DNA of 64,000 bases from Egibacteraceae bacterium (GCA_030446775.1 JAUJMQ010000005.1:1-64000), one strand, 5' to 3'; counted from the stretch's first letter, positions 8,866 to 17,362 are shown. Numbers and translations are program-made. The notes: generated by a model from the sequence alone, not told the origin.

Positions 8866-10520
8866 GTGGCAGTGCGCGAGGCACGTGGTCGGGTCCCGGT
8901 AGTCGCCGCGGCGGCGGTCCTCGCGCTCGCGCTGCTGTCGCCCGGGAGCTGGTCGGCGGCGTCGGCGGGCGGCCAGAACGGCGCAGCGGCCCTCCGTGAG
9001 CGCCCGACGGCCGACGTGGGGTCGGCCGGCGCGGAGCCGGCAGCGGCGGCCCACGACACCGAGGCGGGCAGGCGGGAGCAGGCAGGCCCGCGGCCGGACG
9101 CCGGCCACCCCGAGGCCGAGGAGCGGGCGCGTGACGACGCCCGTGCCGCACCGGAGGACGACCCGGACGCCGACGCCTCCGAGCCCGCCGACGCCGACGC
9201 CCGGCGTGACACCGACGACCCACCCGACGCCGAGGCCTCCGAGCCCGCCGACGCCGAGATGCCGGCGCGCGGCGACGCGAGATGTCGGCGCGCCGCGCCG
9301 CCGCTCGCGCCGAGCAGACGGCGGCGCGGGGCGGGCGCGGGCGCGGGCGCGCGAAGCGGCGCGGGCCGCCGAGGAGGCGCGGCAGCGTGCGCAGGCCCGG
9401 CTCGACGCGGCGGCCCAGGACCTCGAGGAGGTCGACGCGGGGGTGCTGGCCGCCGTGGCGGGGCTGGATGCGGCCACCGAGCGGTTGTCCCAGGCGCAGA
9501 CGCGGCTGCGCGACCTGCGCGGACAGGTGCGGGTCGCCCAGGCTGCGCGCCGTCGGGCCGAGGAGCGGGCCGACGACGCCGCCACCATGCTCGGTCAGGC
9601 GACGATGGTGGTGCTCGCCACGGAGTCGGCGCTCGCGCGGCACGCCGCCGACCTGCGCGTCCAGCTCGCGACGGCCTACAAGTACGCCGGCACGACAGCC
9701 CGTCTCAGCGGCATCGTCGAGGCACTGCACACCTCTGGGAGCCTGACACGGTTCATCACCGCCTACGACCAGCTCGAGCTCGGTGCCGAGCAGCAGCACG
9801 GGCTCGTCGTCGACATCGGCACCCTTGCCGAGCGGCTGCGCCGCGAGCGGGCAGCGACGGCGGCCCTGCGAATCCGGCGGGAGGCGGCGGCATACGCCGC
9901 CGAGCGCACGCGGGACGCCACGGTGGCGCTCCTGGCCGAGCAGCGCCGCCTCGTCGCGCAGGTCACCACGCAGCGAGCCGGGCGCCGGGAGCTCGTCGCG
10001 AGGCTGCGCACCGTCCAGGCGGCCGGCCGAGCGCCGCCGGGTCGAGCAGCTCGCGGCGGCGTCGGCGGCGCTGGGCGCGCAGCTCGCCGCGCCGGCGGTC
10101 GTCGTCGCCTCGCGGGCCACGGGGAGCGCTCCGGCGACCGGGCAGCTGGCATGGCCGACCGACGGGCCGCTCACCTCCGGCTTCGGCTACCGGGTGCACC
10201 CGATCTTGTTGAGCAGGCGCCTGCACGCCGGGGCCGACATCGGCGCGCCGCTCGGGCAGGCCGTGTTCGCGGCCGCCGACGGCACGGTGCTGTCGGCCGG
10301 CACCCGCGGCGGGTACGGCACGACGGTCCTGCTGGACCACGGTGGGGGCATGACGTCGGTCTACGCGCACCTGTCGGCGCTCGCGGTCCGCGCCGGCGAG
10401 CGGGTGGAGCAGGGCGACGCCGTCGGCCTGGTCGGCTCGACCGGCAACTCCACGGGACCGCACCTGCACTTCGAGGTGCGCGTGAACGGCCTGCCCCGCG
10501 ACCCGCTCGGCTGGTTCTAG
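8866..10520 (+). pseudogene. Secreted M23 murein peptidase with coiled coil, reading frame broken at least twice
   Basis: The parts of one EnvC/NlpD-type murein hydrolase (activator) are spread over three frames. From GTG 8866 (or 8872) there is a signal peptide (VVAAAAVLALALLSP) and an Asp/Glu/Ala/Pro-rich linker to about 9280. A second frame from about 9340 to 10030 encodes a long coiled coil. A third frame from about 10035 encodes the M23 domain with the LHAGADIG, VYAHLS and HLHFEV zinc and catalytic motifs, ending at 10520. Full M23 motifs argue for a gene that works in the cell. The breaks lie in G/C-rich runs and are best explained by small sequence errors; true decay is the alternative. 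Confidence 0.8.
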
Positions 10521-10657
10521 GCCTGTCTGCCGGACGCCCTGGCCGCCGGGACGTCGGCAGTGTCGGCGGGGCGCGCGCCCGCCCGGGGCCCCTGCCGGCC
10601 GCGGCCCCGTGACGGGTCGGCGCCCTTGACCCAGCTGCGGAGCGCGCCCACAGTACG

Positions 10658-11188
10658 GTGACGATGGAGGTCCTGGCGGGTCCGTACGCGGCGGCGGCCG
10701 CGCTGCTCGCGCTCGGCGGCGCCCCCAAGGTGCTGCGGCCGGAGCCGGCGGTACGCGCGCTCGCCAGCGTCGGGCTGCCCGGTTCGCCGATGCTGGTGCG
10801 CCTGCTGGGTGCCTTCGAGACCTGCCTCGCCGCCGCCGCGCTCACCGTCGGAGGCAGGGCTGTCGCCGCGCTCGTCGCCGTCTCCTACGTCGCGTTCGCC
10901 GCGTTCGTCGCCGTCGCGATGGTCCGTGGCGGGGTGCTCAGCTCCTGCGGGTGCTTCGCCAGACCCGACACGCCGCCGAGCGCCGGACACGTCGCCGGCA
11001 ACCTCGTCGCCGCGGCCATTGCGGGGATCGTGGCGTGGTTCCCCGCACCCGGATTGCTGCGCCTGGCCGCCGCGGCGCCGGTGCCGGCGCTGCCGCTGGT
11101 CACGCTGGCCGGATGCTGCGCGTGGTTCGCCTACCTCGCTCTGACCCGGCTGCCGCCACGTGCCGCCGCGGGCAGGCGCCGGCCGTGA
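10658..11188 (+). CDS. MauE-like redox-associated membrane protein
   Basis: A 176-residue protein with four hydrophobic helices and a CGC motif (C97, C99 in SSCGCF) after the third helix, the hallmark of MauE/DoxX-like proteins. In methylotrophs MauE helps form the disulfides of the methylamine dehydrogenase light chain. Here it is the first gene of an operon whose next two genes encode a MauA-like and a MauD-like protein, which supports the same job. Start: GTG 10658 or ATG 10664, two codons apart and not separable. The stop overlaps the first copy of a tandem repeat that contains a GTG and ribosome binding site. Confidence 0.8.
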   Translation: MTMEVLAGPYAAAAALLALGGAPKVLRPEPAVRALASVGLPGSPMLVRLLGAFETCLAAAALTVGGRAVAALVAVSYVAFAAFVAVAMVRGGVLSSCGCFARPDTPPSAGHVAGNLVAAAIAGIVAWFPAPGLLRLAAAAPVPALPLVTLAGCCAWFAYLALTRLPPRAAAGRRRP

Positions 11189-11270
11189 GCCGCCCGGCGC
11201 GTGAGGTGCAGGCGTGAGCCGCCCGACTTTGAGGTGCAGGCATGAGCCGCCCGGCGCGTGAGGTGCAGGC
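11185..11270 (+). repeat. Triple tandem copy of a start-codon and ribosome-binding-site unit
   Basis: Three head-to-tail near-identical units (11185-11213, 11214-11241, 11242-11270; 29, 28 and 29 bases). Each begins with GTGAGCCG or ATGAGCCG and ends with GAGGTGCAGGC, so each carries a start codon plus the ribosome binding site for the next unit; the real light-chain-like gene starts directly after the third copy at 11271. The first unit overlaps the mauE-like stop codon. It looks like repeated duplication of a translation start region. Confidence 0.9.
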
Positions 11271-11888
11271 ATGAGCCGGCTCGTCGATCGCACGGCAGGG
11301 TTTCTCGCCGCCCGCACGACGCGACGCGGCTTTCTGTTCAGCTCGGCGGTCGTCGGGTCGGCGCTCGTGGCCGCGCCCGCGACCTACGTGCTGCGGCCCG
11401 GCTCGGCCTACGCGGCGCTGTGCGGCCGCGACGCGAGCTGCCAGGCCGGGTACTCGGTGTTCTGCTGCTCGGTGTCACGGGGGATGAACAAGTGCCCACC
11501 GGGCACCTTCGTCGGCGGCTGGTGGAAGGCCGACGGCTCGGCGTTCTGCTGCGACGCCGAGGGGCGACCGCGGGCCCGCTACTACATCGACTGCCAGGGC
11601 CGCTGCACCGGCTGCCGCGACGGCTGCGCCGACCACTTCTGCGACCGCGGCTGCGTGTCCTGCGAGTGCCGCTGCAACTCGGGCTCGTGCGACCGCCGCC
11701 GCGTGTGCTGCAACTACTTCCGCTACGGCCAGTGCCACCAGGAGATCGGGTGCGGCGGTCCCGTCGCGTGCCGCGTCGTCACCTGCACCCCGCCGTACCG
11801 GCTGTACGACGCGTGCGGCTCGACCAGCGCCACCGACGACCGGACGGCGACCCACACCGCCCCCTGCCTGGCGGGCCCCTGCACGTGA
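11271..11888 (+). CDS. Tat-exported Cys-rich protein, methylamine dehydrogenase light-chain-like (MauA-like)
   Basis: A 205-residue protein with a twin-arginine signal (TTRRGFLFSSAVVGSAL, RR at 18-19) and about 26 cysteines in the exported part. The stretch CPPGT (75-79), followed by WW (84-85) and a CC pair (93-94), resembles the region of the methylamine dehydrogenase light chain around the first tryptophan of its TTQ cofactor. The rest has no further tryptophan, so the crosslinked TTQ cofactor cannot form as in known light chains. Function is therefore not methylamine oxidation in the known way; a disulfide-rich exported scaffold is possible (inference). Neighbours are MauE-like and MauD-like genes, consistent with oxidative folding of many disulfides. 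Confidence 0.8.
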   Translation: MSRLVDRTAGFLAARTTRRGFLFSSAVVGSALVAAPATYVLRPGSAYAALCGRDASCQAGYSVFCCSVSRGMNKCPPGTFVGGWWKADGSAFCCDAEGRPRARYYIDCQGRCTGCRDGCADHFCDRGCVSCECRCNSGSCDRRRVCCNYFRYGQCHQEIGCGGPVACRVVTCTPPYRLYDACGSTSATDDRTATHTAPCLAGPCT

Positions 11889-11895
11889 GGACCCC

Positions 11896-12669
11896 ATGCT
11901 GACCGCGATCGTCGTCGCCGAGACCGCCGCCCTGGTGCTGCTGGGTCTGCTCGTCGCCGGCCTGCTGCGCAGCCACGCCGAGATCCTGCGAGCCCTGGAC
12001 CAGCTCGGCGCCGGGCTCGGCGACGACGACGGCGAGGACCGTGGGTTCCGGGTGCGTGAGGACCTGCCGGCGCCGCGGCAGGGGTTCGCAGCCGCGAGCG
12101 ACCTCGCCGGTGTCGCCCCCGGTGATGAGGCCGTCGCCGTCGGCGTCGTGGCCGTGGAGCACCCGACGTTGCTGGCCTTCCTGTCCAGCGGCTGCCTGAC
12201 GTGCGCGACCTTCTGGGAGGCGTTCGCCGATCCGCGCGGGCTCGGCCTGCCCACCGGCACGCGCCTGGTCGTGGTCACCAAGGACCCGTCGGAGGAGAGC
12301 GAGTCGGGCATCGCCGAGCTCGCCCCCGCCGGGGTGCCGCTGGTCATGTCCAGCGCCGCGTGGGAGGCCTACGAAGTCCCCGGCTCGCCCTACTTCGTCG
12401 CCGTCGACGGGCCGTCGGGGCGGGTGACCGGCGAGGGGACGGCCACGACGTGGGAGCAGGTGGCCCGGCTGCTCGGCTCGGCCGCCGCCGACGCCGGGGT
12501 CCGGCGCACCGGGCGCACGCGCCGGGGCGGGCGCGGGGCGGCGCGCGACGGCGACGCGGCGCGGGAGGCGCGCGCGGACCGAGAGCTGCTCGCGGCCGGG
12601 ATCGGGCCCGGGCATCCCAGCCTGTACCCGGCGGCGGAGGCCGACGGCGAGGAGGGCGTGGCACGGTGA
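11896..12669 (+). CDS. Membrane-anchored thioredoxin-like protein, MauD-like
   Basis: A 257-residue protein with one N-terminal helix (residues 4-24) and a thioredoxin fold carrying a CLTC active site (C100, C103 in SSGCLTCATFW). MauD has this build and supports disulfide formation in the methylamine dehydrogenase light chain. The C-terminal 60 residues are charged and likely disordered. It lies 7 bases after the MauA-like gene and its stop overlaps a GTG start (GTGA) of a tiny downstream frame, so it belongs to the same operon. Confidence 0.78.
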   Translation: MLTAIVVAETAALVLLGLLVAGLLRSHAEILRALDQLGAGLGDDDGEDRGFRVREDLPAPRQGFAAASDLAGVAPGDEAVAVGVVAVEHPTLLAFLSSGCLTCATFWEAFADPRGLGLPTGTRLVVVTKDPSEESESGIAELAPAGVPLVMSSAAWEAYEVPGSPYFVAVDGPSGRVTGEGTATTWEQVARLLGSAAADAGVRRTGRTRRGGRGAARDGDAAREARADRELLAAGIGPGHPSLYPAAEADGEEGVAR

Positions 12670-12743
12670 CAGGCACGGGGCTGCTCATGGCCGGCGTGCT
12701 CGTCGCCGCGGTCGCGGGGGTCCGCTCCAGCTGGTCGCCCTGA
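12666..12743 (+). CDS. Tiny 25-residue hydrophobic peptide
   Basis: GTG at 12666 overlaps the stop of the MauD-like gene as GTGA and opens a 25-codon frame encoding one short hydrophobic helix (LLMAGVLVAAVAGV) ending in RSSWSP. The next gene follows after 9 bases. Its position between two tightly packed membrane-protein genes fits a single-span small membrane protein. Evidence is position and composition only; it could also be a chance frame. Confidence 0.4.
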   Translation: MTGTGLLMAGVLVAAVAGVRSSWSP

Positions 12744-12752
12744 GGGGAGTCG

Positions 12753-13355
12753 ATGCTGTCGAGCATCACCCCGCTCGGCGAGCGGGGACGGCGAAGGAGC
12801 TGGGGCCCGACGGTGGCCGCGCTGCTGACCGGGTCGGTCCTGGGCGGCGCCGCGGTCGGCGCTGCTGCGGGGCTGCTGGGCAGCGCGGTGCCGGCGGCCG
12901 CACGACCGGGACCGGCGGCCGCCGCGGCGGTTGTGTGCGTCCTGGCGGCGCTGGGCGGGGCCTGCGACGCACACCTCGGCGGGCTCGGGCTGCCGACGGT
13001 GCGACGTCAGGTCAACGAGGACTGGCTGCCCCGCTACCGCGGCTGGGCGGTGGGGCTGGGCTACGGCGCGCAGCTCGGCGCGGCGGTCGTCACGATCGTG
13101 CCGACCGCGGCGGTCTACCTCGCGCTGGCGCTGGCGCTCCTGAGCGCGTCGCCGGTCGGTGGGATGGCGGTCGGCGCGACGTTCGGCCTCGCCCGCGCGC
13201 TGCCGGTCCTGGCGATGCGGTCGGTCACGACGCCGGCGCGGCTCGCCAGGGCCCACGAGCGGCTGGAGGCGTGGGCGCCGCTGGCGGCACGTTCGACCGC
13301 CGGGGCGCAGGGGCTGCTCGCTGCGGCCGTCCTCGCCTGGGGGGTCGGACGATGA
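12753..13355 (+). CDS. Integral membrane protein of unknown function in the mau-like operon
   Basis: A 200-residue protein with about four to five hydrophobic segments. Between the second and third lies a conserved-looking hydrophilic loop, VNEDWLPRYRGW, preceded by a single Cys in GGACDAHLGG. I do not recognise the family. The ATG at 12753 has GGGGAG upstream. Its placement directly downstream of MauE-, MauA- and MauD-like genes suggests a role with the exported Cys-rich protein. The stop codon overlaps an ATG of a small frame that begins a duplicated start region. Confidence 0.65.
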   Translation: MLSSITPLGERGRRRSWGPTVAALLTGSVLGGAAVGAAAGLLGSAVPAAARPGPAAAAAVVCVLAALGGACDAHLGGLGLPTVRRQVNEDWLPRYRGWAVGLGYGAQLGAAVVTIVPTAAVYLALALALLSASPVGGMAVGATFGLARALPVLAMRSVTTPARLARAHERLEAWAPLAARSTAGAQGLLAAAVLAWGVGR

Positions 13356-13475
13356 GGGTCGCGCGCCACCGGCTGTCGTCCGTCCTCGCGTGGGGGCGGG
13401 CGGCGAAGGTCGCGCGCCGCGGGCTGTCGGCCGGCTGGGCGGCCGTGCGGTGAGGGTCGAACGCCACGGGCTGTC
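13352..13475 (+). repeat. Three degenerate copies of the 5' end of the next gene
   Basis: Copies begin near 13352, 13403 and 13450 and share the core AGGGTCGNNCGCC followed by GGGCTGTCGG. Only the third copy opens the real downstream gene (GTG 13450). The first copy has its own ATG overlapping the previous stop (ATGA) and could be read as a 33-residue peptide ending at 13453. This is the second place in the operon where a gene start was duplicated. Confidence 0.75.
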
Positions 13476-13917
13476 GGCCGAGGTGCCGGCGGGCTGGGAC
13501 GCCCGGGTGTACCGACGCGCCCCCGACGGCACGCAGGCGACCACCCACGCGGTGCTCCACGCCGCGAGCTTCCCGCTGCCGGCCGACCGGGGCGACTTCG
13601 GCAGCGGCGCGGTCGAGCGGATGCGGCGCGGCGACGTCTTCGTCGCCCTCGTCGAGTACCACCCCGACGCGGCCGACACGACGCTGTTCGCCCGGCGGGG
13701 CCTGCCGCGCCGCCTGCCGCCGGAGTCGTTCGGCCCGAACAAGCTCCAGCGCGCGCTGCCGGGGCAGGCGGGCATGCAGCGGTTCTTCCACGCGGGCGGT
13801 CGCGCGTTCTGCCTGTACGTGGTGCTCGGCGACGACCGCCGGCGTGACGCCCTCCTCCCCCCAGTCCACCGGCTGCTCGCGACCCTGGCGCTCGAGCCGC
13901 TGCCGGGCGCCGCGTGA
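13450..13917 (+). CDS. Small protein of unknown function in the mau-like operon
   Basis: A 155-residue soluble protein starting VRVERHGLSAEVPAGWDARVY, the pattern of an immunity- or PsbP-like alpha/beta fold, but I cannot assign a family. No signal peptide is visible. It sits between the membrane protein and the secreted propeller gene, whose GTG start overlaps its stop codon (GTGA), so it is translationally coupled to that gene. The GTG at 13450 was chosen because it is the complete copy of the duplicated start region and the downstream frame has the best composition. Confidence 0.6.
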   Translation: MRVERHGLSAEVPAGWDARVYRRAPDGTQATTHAVLHAASFPLPADRGDFGSGAVERMRRGDVFVALVEYHPDAADTTLFARRGLPRRLPPESFGPNKLQRALPGQAGMQRFFHAGGRAFCLYVVLGDDRRRDALLPPVHRLLATLALEPLPGAA

Positions 13918-15650
13918 CCGGGGTGGCGCAGGGTGTCCACCCGGAGCGTTCAGCGCCTCCGTGGCGGGTCCGCCGCGGTGTGGTCGCAGCGCTGGTCGTC
14001 GCAGCCCTGGCGCTCGCGGCGGGAGGGGCGCGACCGGGTGAGGCAGCGCCGGCCACCGGCCGCTACGCGTTCCTGCAGAGCACCGACGGGGGATTCAGCT
14101 ATCGCATCGTCACCGTCGACGGCGCCGGCCGCAGGCGCGTGCGGATCACGGCGAAGCGCGCCGTCGGCCGCCCCGCGTTCTCGCCGGACGGCAGCCGGCT
14201 CGCCTTCGCCGGGCCGCTCACCGACGACAGCGACGGCCGCTACGCCCTCTATGTCGTCAACGTCGACGGGACCGGCCTGCGGCGGTTGACCCGTCCGACC
14301 TTCGCCGACTTCGACCCGGCGTGGTCGCCCGACGGGCGCCTGCTCGCCTACACCCACGACACCCGTGGCAACCTCGGGCCGTCGTGCTGCCTGCTGCGGG
14401 TGGTCCGCGTCGACACCGGGCGCAGGCGCACCGTGCGCGGCACCCGCGGTGGGTCGCAGCCGTCGTGGTCGCCAGACGGCCGCCACCTCGTGTACGCCTC
14501 CCGGGGCGGGCTGCGGCGGGTGGCCGTCGACGGGAGGCGGTCACGGCGGCTGCTCGCCGGCGACGTCAGCGACCCCGCGTGGTCTCCGGACGGCCGCCAC
14601 ATCGCCTACGTCGAGCATCTCAGCCCGACGCGGTCGCGGCTGCGGGTGCTGCCGAGCCGCGGCGGCAGCCCGGCGGTGCGCGTCGACCGGTCCGGCCAGG
14701 TCGAGTCGCCGGTGTGGGAGGCCGACGCCCGGGGGCTCGCGTTCGTCTCGTACCGCGGGCAGGGCGACGAGGGCCGCACCGCCTCGTCGGTGTGGCGGTC
14801 GGCGGGGCCCGGCGGTCCTCTCGCCCGCCTGTTCGACCCCGGCCGCGAGATTCACGGGCTCACGCACACAGCCGGGGCACCGGTGGTGCGCGACCTACCC
14901 GTGGCCGGCGACTGGAACGGCGACGGCCGCGCGACCGCGGGCCTCGTCGGCTCCGCCGGTGGGCGGCTGCGCTGGCGCCTGACGGACCGCCACGACCCTC
15001 CGGCCGTGACCCGGGACCTCCTGTACGGCTCGCCCGGCCGCTACGACGTGCCCGTCGCCGGCGACTGGGACGGCAACGGCACCGTCACGCCGGGGGTGGT
15101 CCGTCCCGCCGGCGGCCGGCTGCGCTGGCTGCTGTCCAACAGCGCCGACCGCCCGCGCGTGGCGATCCGGTTCACCTTCGGCAGCGCGTCGCGCTACGAC
15201 GTTCCCGTCGTCGGTGACTGGGACGGCGACGGACGGACCACTGTGGGCGTCGTGCGCCCCGTCGGGCGTGAGCTGCGGTGGCTGCTGCTCAACCGCAACG
15301 CTTCGACGAGGGTGGCTCGCCGCTTCTCGTTCGGCAGCGTCGCCGCGCCCGACGTGCCGGTGACGGGCGACTGGGACGGCGACGGCCGCACGACCGCCGG
15401 ACTCGTCCGCTACCAGCCCGACGGCCTGCTGTGGCGCCAGACCGACGACCCCCAGGCGGGGAGCACGGCGCGCGCATTCCGCTTCGGGAGCACCCGTCGC
15501 CACGACCGTCCGGTGACCGGCGACTGGGACGGCGACGGCAGCGACACCGTCGGCTTCGTCCGCCCGGAGGTCAGACGCCTCCACTGGTTCCTGACCGACG
15601 CCAACGCCGCCGGCGCGGCCACCCGGCGGTTCACCTTCGGCCGCGGCTGA
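13914..15650 (+). CDS. Secreted protein with TolB-type beta-propeller repeats and five GDWDGDG repeats
   Basis: A 578-residue exported protein: signal peptide at about residues 19-46, then PD40/TolB-like repeats (FSPDGSRLAF, WSPDGRLLAY, WSPDGRHLVY, WSPDGRHIAY) forming a beta-propeller. From about residue 325 there are five repeats of roughly 53 residues, each with a GDWDGDG-type acidic loop that resembles FG-GAP/VCBS calcium-binding repeats. The GTG start overlaps the previous stop. It ends the operon containing the light-chain-like gene. In true methylamine dehydrogenase the heavy chain is itself a beta-propeller, so a structural partnership is conceivable (inference only). Confidence 0.8.
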   Translation: MTGVAQGVHPERSAPPWRVRRGVVAALVVAALALAAGGARPGEAAPATGRYAFLQSTDGGFSYRIVTVDGAGRRRVRITAKRAVGRPAFSPDGSRLAFAGPLTDDSDGRYALYVVNVDGTGLRRLTRPTFADFDPAWSPDGRLLAYTHDTRGNLGPSCCLLRVVRVDTGRRRTVRGTRGGSQPSWSPDGRHLVYASRGGLRRVAVDGRRSRRLLAGDVSDPAWSPDGRHIAYVEHLSPTRSRLRVLPSRGGSPAVRVDRSGQVESPVWEADARGLAFVSYRGQGDEGRTASSVWRSAGPGGPLARLFDPGREIHGLTHTAGAPVVRDLPVAGDWNGDGRATAGLVGSAGGRLRWRLTDRHDPPAVTRDLLYGSPGRYDVPVAGDWDGNGTVTPGVVRPAGGRLRWLLSNSADRPRVAIRFTFGSASRYDVPVVGDWDGDGRTTVGVVRPVGRELRWLLLNRNASTRVARRFSFGSVAAPDVPVTGDWDGDGRTTAGLVRYQPDGLLWRQTDDPQAGSTARAFRFGSTRRHDRPVTGDWDGDGSDTVGFVRPEVRRLHWFLTDANAAGAATRRFTFGRG

Positions 15651-15693
15651 CCGCGTCGGCGGGGGTGGCGACAGACGGTCACCGGCCCCGCGG

Positions 15694-16256
15694 TCACAGC
15701 CCAGGGAGTCGTGCCGCGTCCTGGCCGTCGTAGACGAGCCGGCCATGGTGCAGCCGGGCGCCGGCGGTGACGCGGTGCTCGTCGAGTCGGCCGTCATGGA
15801 ACAGGTGCCGCGCCCGCCCGCCGGGAACCATGGCGACCGCGTCGGCGATCCGCCGGCGGGGGCAGCGCCACCACAGGCTCTCGGCGCACATGACGGCGGT
15901 CGTCTCCCGCTGCGCGGACGCGAGCACCGCGTCGAGCGCCGTCTGGAATGCCGCGTCGTCCATCCAGTCGGCGTAGCCCCGGAACGACGCGTTGCGCAGC
16001 GCCGTGTTGGGCGAGTCCGCCGACGTCCGCCGGCGCCCGCCGAGGTCGGGCGCCCAGGCGTAGCCGATCCCGCTTCCGGCAACGAGGCGGCCAGCGCGTC
16101 GCGGGCGACGTGTGGGAGCCGCCGGCTGCCGGGGTGCCGCCGGACGTCGACGACCCGCGCGACGCCGGCACCACGCAGCAGCGCGACGAGGCCGTCGGCG
16201 CTCAAGGTCCCGTGCCCGACGGTCAGCAGCCGCGGGGCCGGTTCGCCGGGCGTCAT
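15694..16256 (-). pseudogene. DUF488-family protein with one frame break
   Basis: From the ATG at 16256 the frame encodes the DUF488 opening (RLLTVGHGTLSADGLVALL, then VVDVRRHPGSRRLPH). Near 16078 the frame changes, and the continuation (WAPDLGGRRRTSADSPNTALRN, then FRGYADWMDDAAFQTALD, CAESLWWRCPRRRIAD, HLFHDG) runs to the stop at 15694. One extra G in the GCGGGATC run would restore an intact gene. The Cys-Ala-Glu motif and HRR-type residues typical of DUF488 are kept, so the gene is probably functional in the organism. The role of the family is unknown. Confidence 0.75.
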
Positions 16257-16345
16257 GGCGGCGGCGCCGGACGACTCGCCGGGCCGGCGGCTACCATGCG
16301 GCCGGGTTGCCGCCGGCATGCCGCAGCGGACCACGGCGGCCATCC

Positions 16346-16417
16346 GCCCTCGTAGCTCAGGGGATAGAGCATCGGTTTCCTAAACCGTGTGCGGAGGTTC
16401 GAGTCCTCCCGGGGGCA
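16346..16417 (+). tRNA. tRNA-Arg (anticodon CCT)
   Basis: Cloverleaf readable by eye: acceptor stem GCCCTCG (16346-16352) pairs with CGGGGGC (16410-16416); D-loop region TAGCTCAGGGGATAGAGC; anticodon loop TTCCTAA giving anticodon CCT (reads AGG, arginine); T arm GGAGG-TTCGAGT-CCTCC (16393-16409). CCA is not encoded; the 3' end continues ACA. It marks the edge of a zone with broken genes and toxin-antitoxin modules. Confidence 0.95.
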
Positions 16418-16599
16418 CAATCCGACCAGGGGCCGAAACATCTCCTCCGCGGTGGCGGCAGCGGGCATGCGGGACGAAACCGAGCCCGCCGTCGCCTCGG
16501 CGCAGCTCGCGAGGCGGCCGTCGACGGCTCGCACCCGCCCGCATGGCGGGCGCCTGACGAGGCTTCTCCAACGCCGTCGTACGTCATCCCGCAGGTCTG

Positions 16600-17362
16600 T
16601 TGGCGATGGCGGCACGGAGGCCGTGCAGCGTCGGGGGCCAGGCCACAGTCGATCAGCCACCAGGTCGCGCCGGCATCCGCCCACGCCGCGAGGTGGTGAC
16701 GGGGCACAGCGCGCAGGACCACGTCGAACCCGGCGACGTCGCCGCCGCGCAGGTCGCGGACGACAGTGAGCTGCTCCACGAGCTGGGCAGGCTCGTCCAG
16801 ACCGATCGGAAACAGCCGTCCCAGCGTGCGACGCGCTGCAGCGGCGACCGGTGCGGGTAGACGGAGGCCACCCACACCGGGATACGTGGCACCTGCACCG
16901 GCCGCGGCAGGAACCGGACGCCGGTGTCGCCAACCTCATCTCCCGCCCAGTAGCCAGCCAACGCCTCGAGGCCCATATCGAGCAGGCGGGCACGTTCACG
17001 CGGGTGCGCGGACTCCCCGAAGGCGTCGAGCTCGACCGTGGTGTCGCTGCCCAGGCCGACACCAAGGACACCCTGCCGCCGGAGAGGCGATCCAGCGTCA
17101 CGGTCTCGCGGGCCAGCTTGTGCGGTCGCCCTCGGGTCACCGGGTGACCATGGTTCCGAGACCGGGACCAGGGAGTGGCACACGCGACCGCAGCCAGCGC
17201 CACCGACGGGTCCGCGATGGCTTCTGCCGCGGGGCGTAGAGCACGAGATCCCAGATGAAGACCCCGCCGAAGCCGGCCTGCTCGGCCTCGGCCGATTGCT
17301 CCCGCAACCACCCCCGGCTCCGACAGCTCACCGAACGGTGCTACGAACAACCCGTGTCGCAT
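16600..17362 (-). pseudogene. Remnant of a luciferase-like (LLM, probably F420-dependent) oxidoreductase
   Basis: All pieces of an LLM-class oxidoreductase are present but in alternating frames: MRHGLFVAPFGELSEPG at 17362, EAEQAGFGGVFIWDLVLYAP, then IADPSVALAAVA, VTLDRLSGGRVSLV, a long piece GVGLGSDTTVELDAFGE to VARWDG, and finally DEPAQLVEQLTVVRD to AWADAGATWWLIDCGLAP. At least five frame changes are needed over about 760 bases, more per base than in most other genes here, so real decay is likely, though sequence error cannot be excluded. Its start overlaps the end of the vapC-like gene by about 35 bases. Confidence 0.75.

Noticed and set aside
7114..10212. A very long plus-strand open frame across the tldD/tldE region and the M23 gene
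   Set aside because: In 7.1-8.65 kb it is the antisense shadow of tldE/tldD, which carry all family motifs. Only the part from 8866 has a signal peptide and belongs to the M23 gene.
11271..11888. Functional methylamine dehydrogenase light chain
   Set aside because: The second cofactor tryptophan is missing and there is no heavy-chain gene; only the fold and maturation context are similar.
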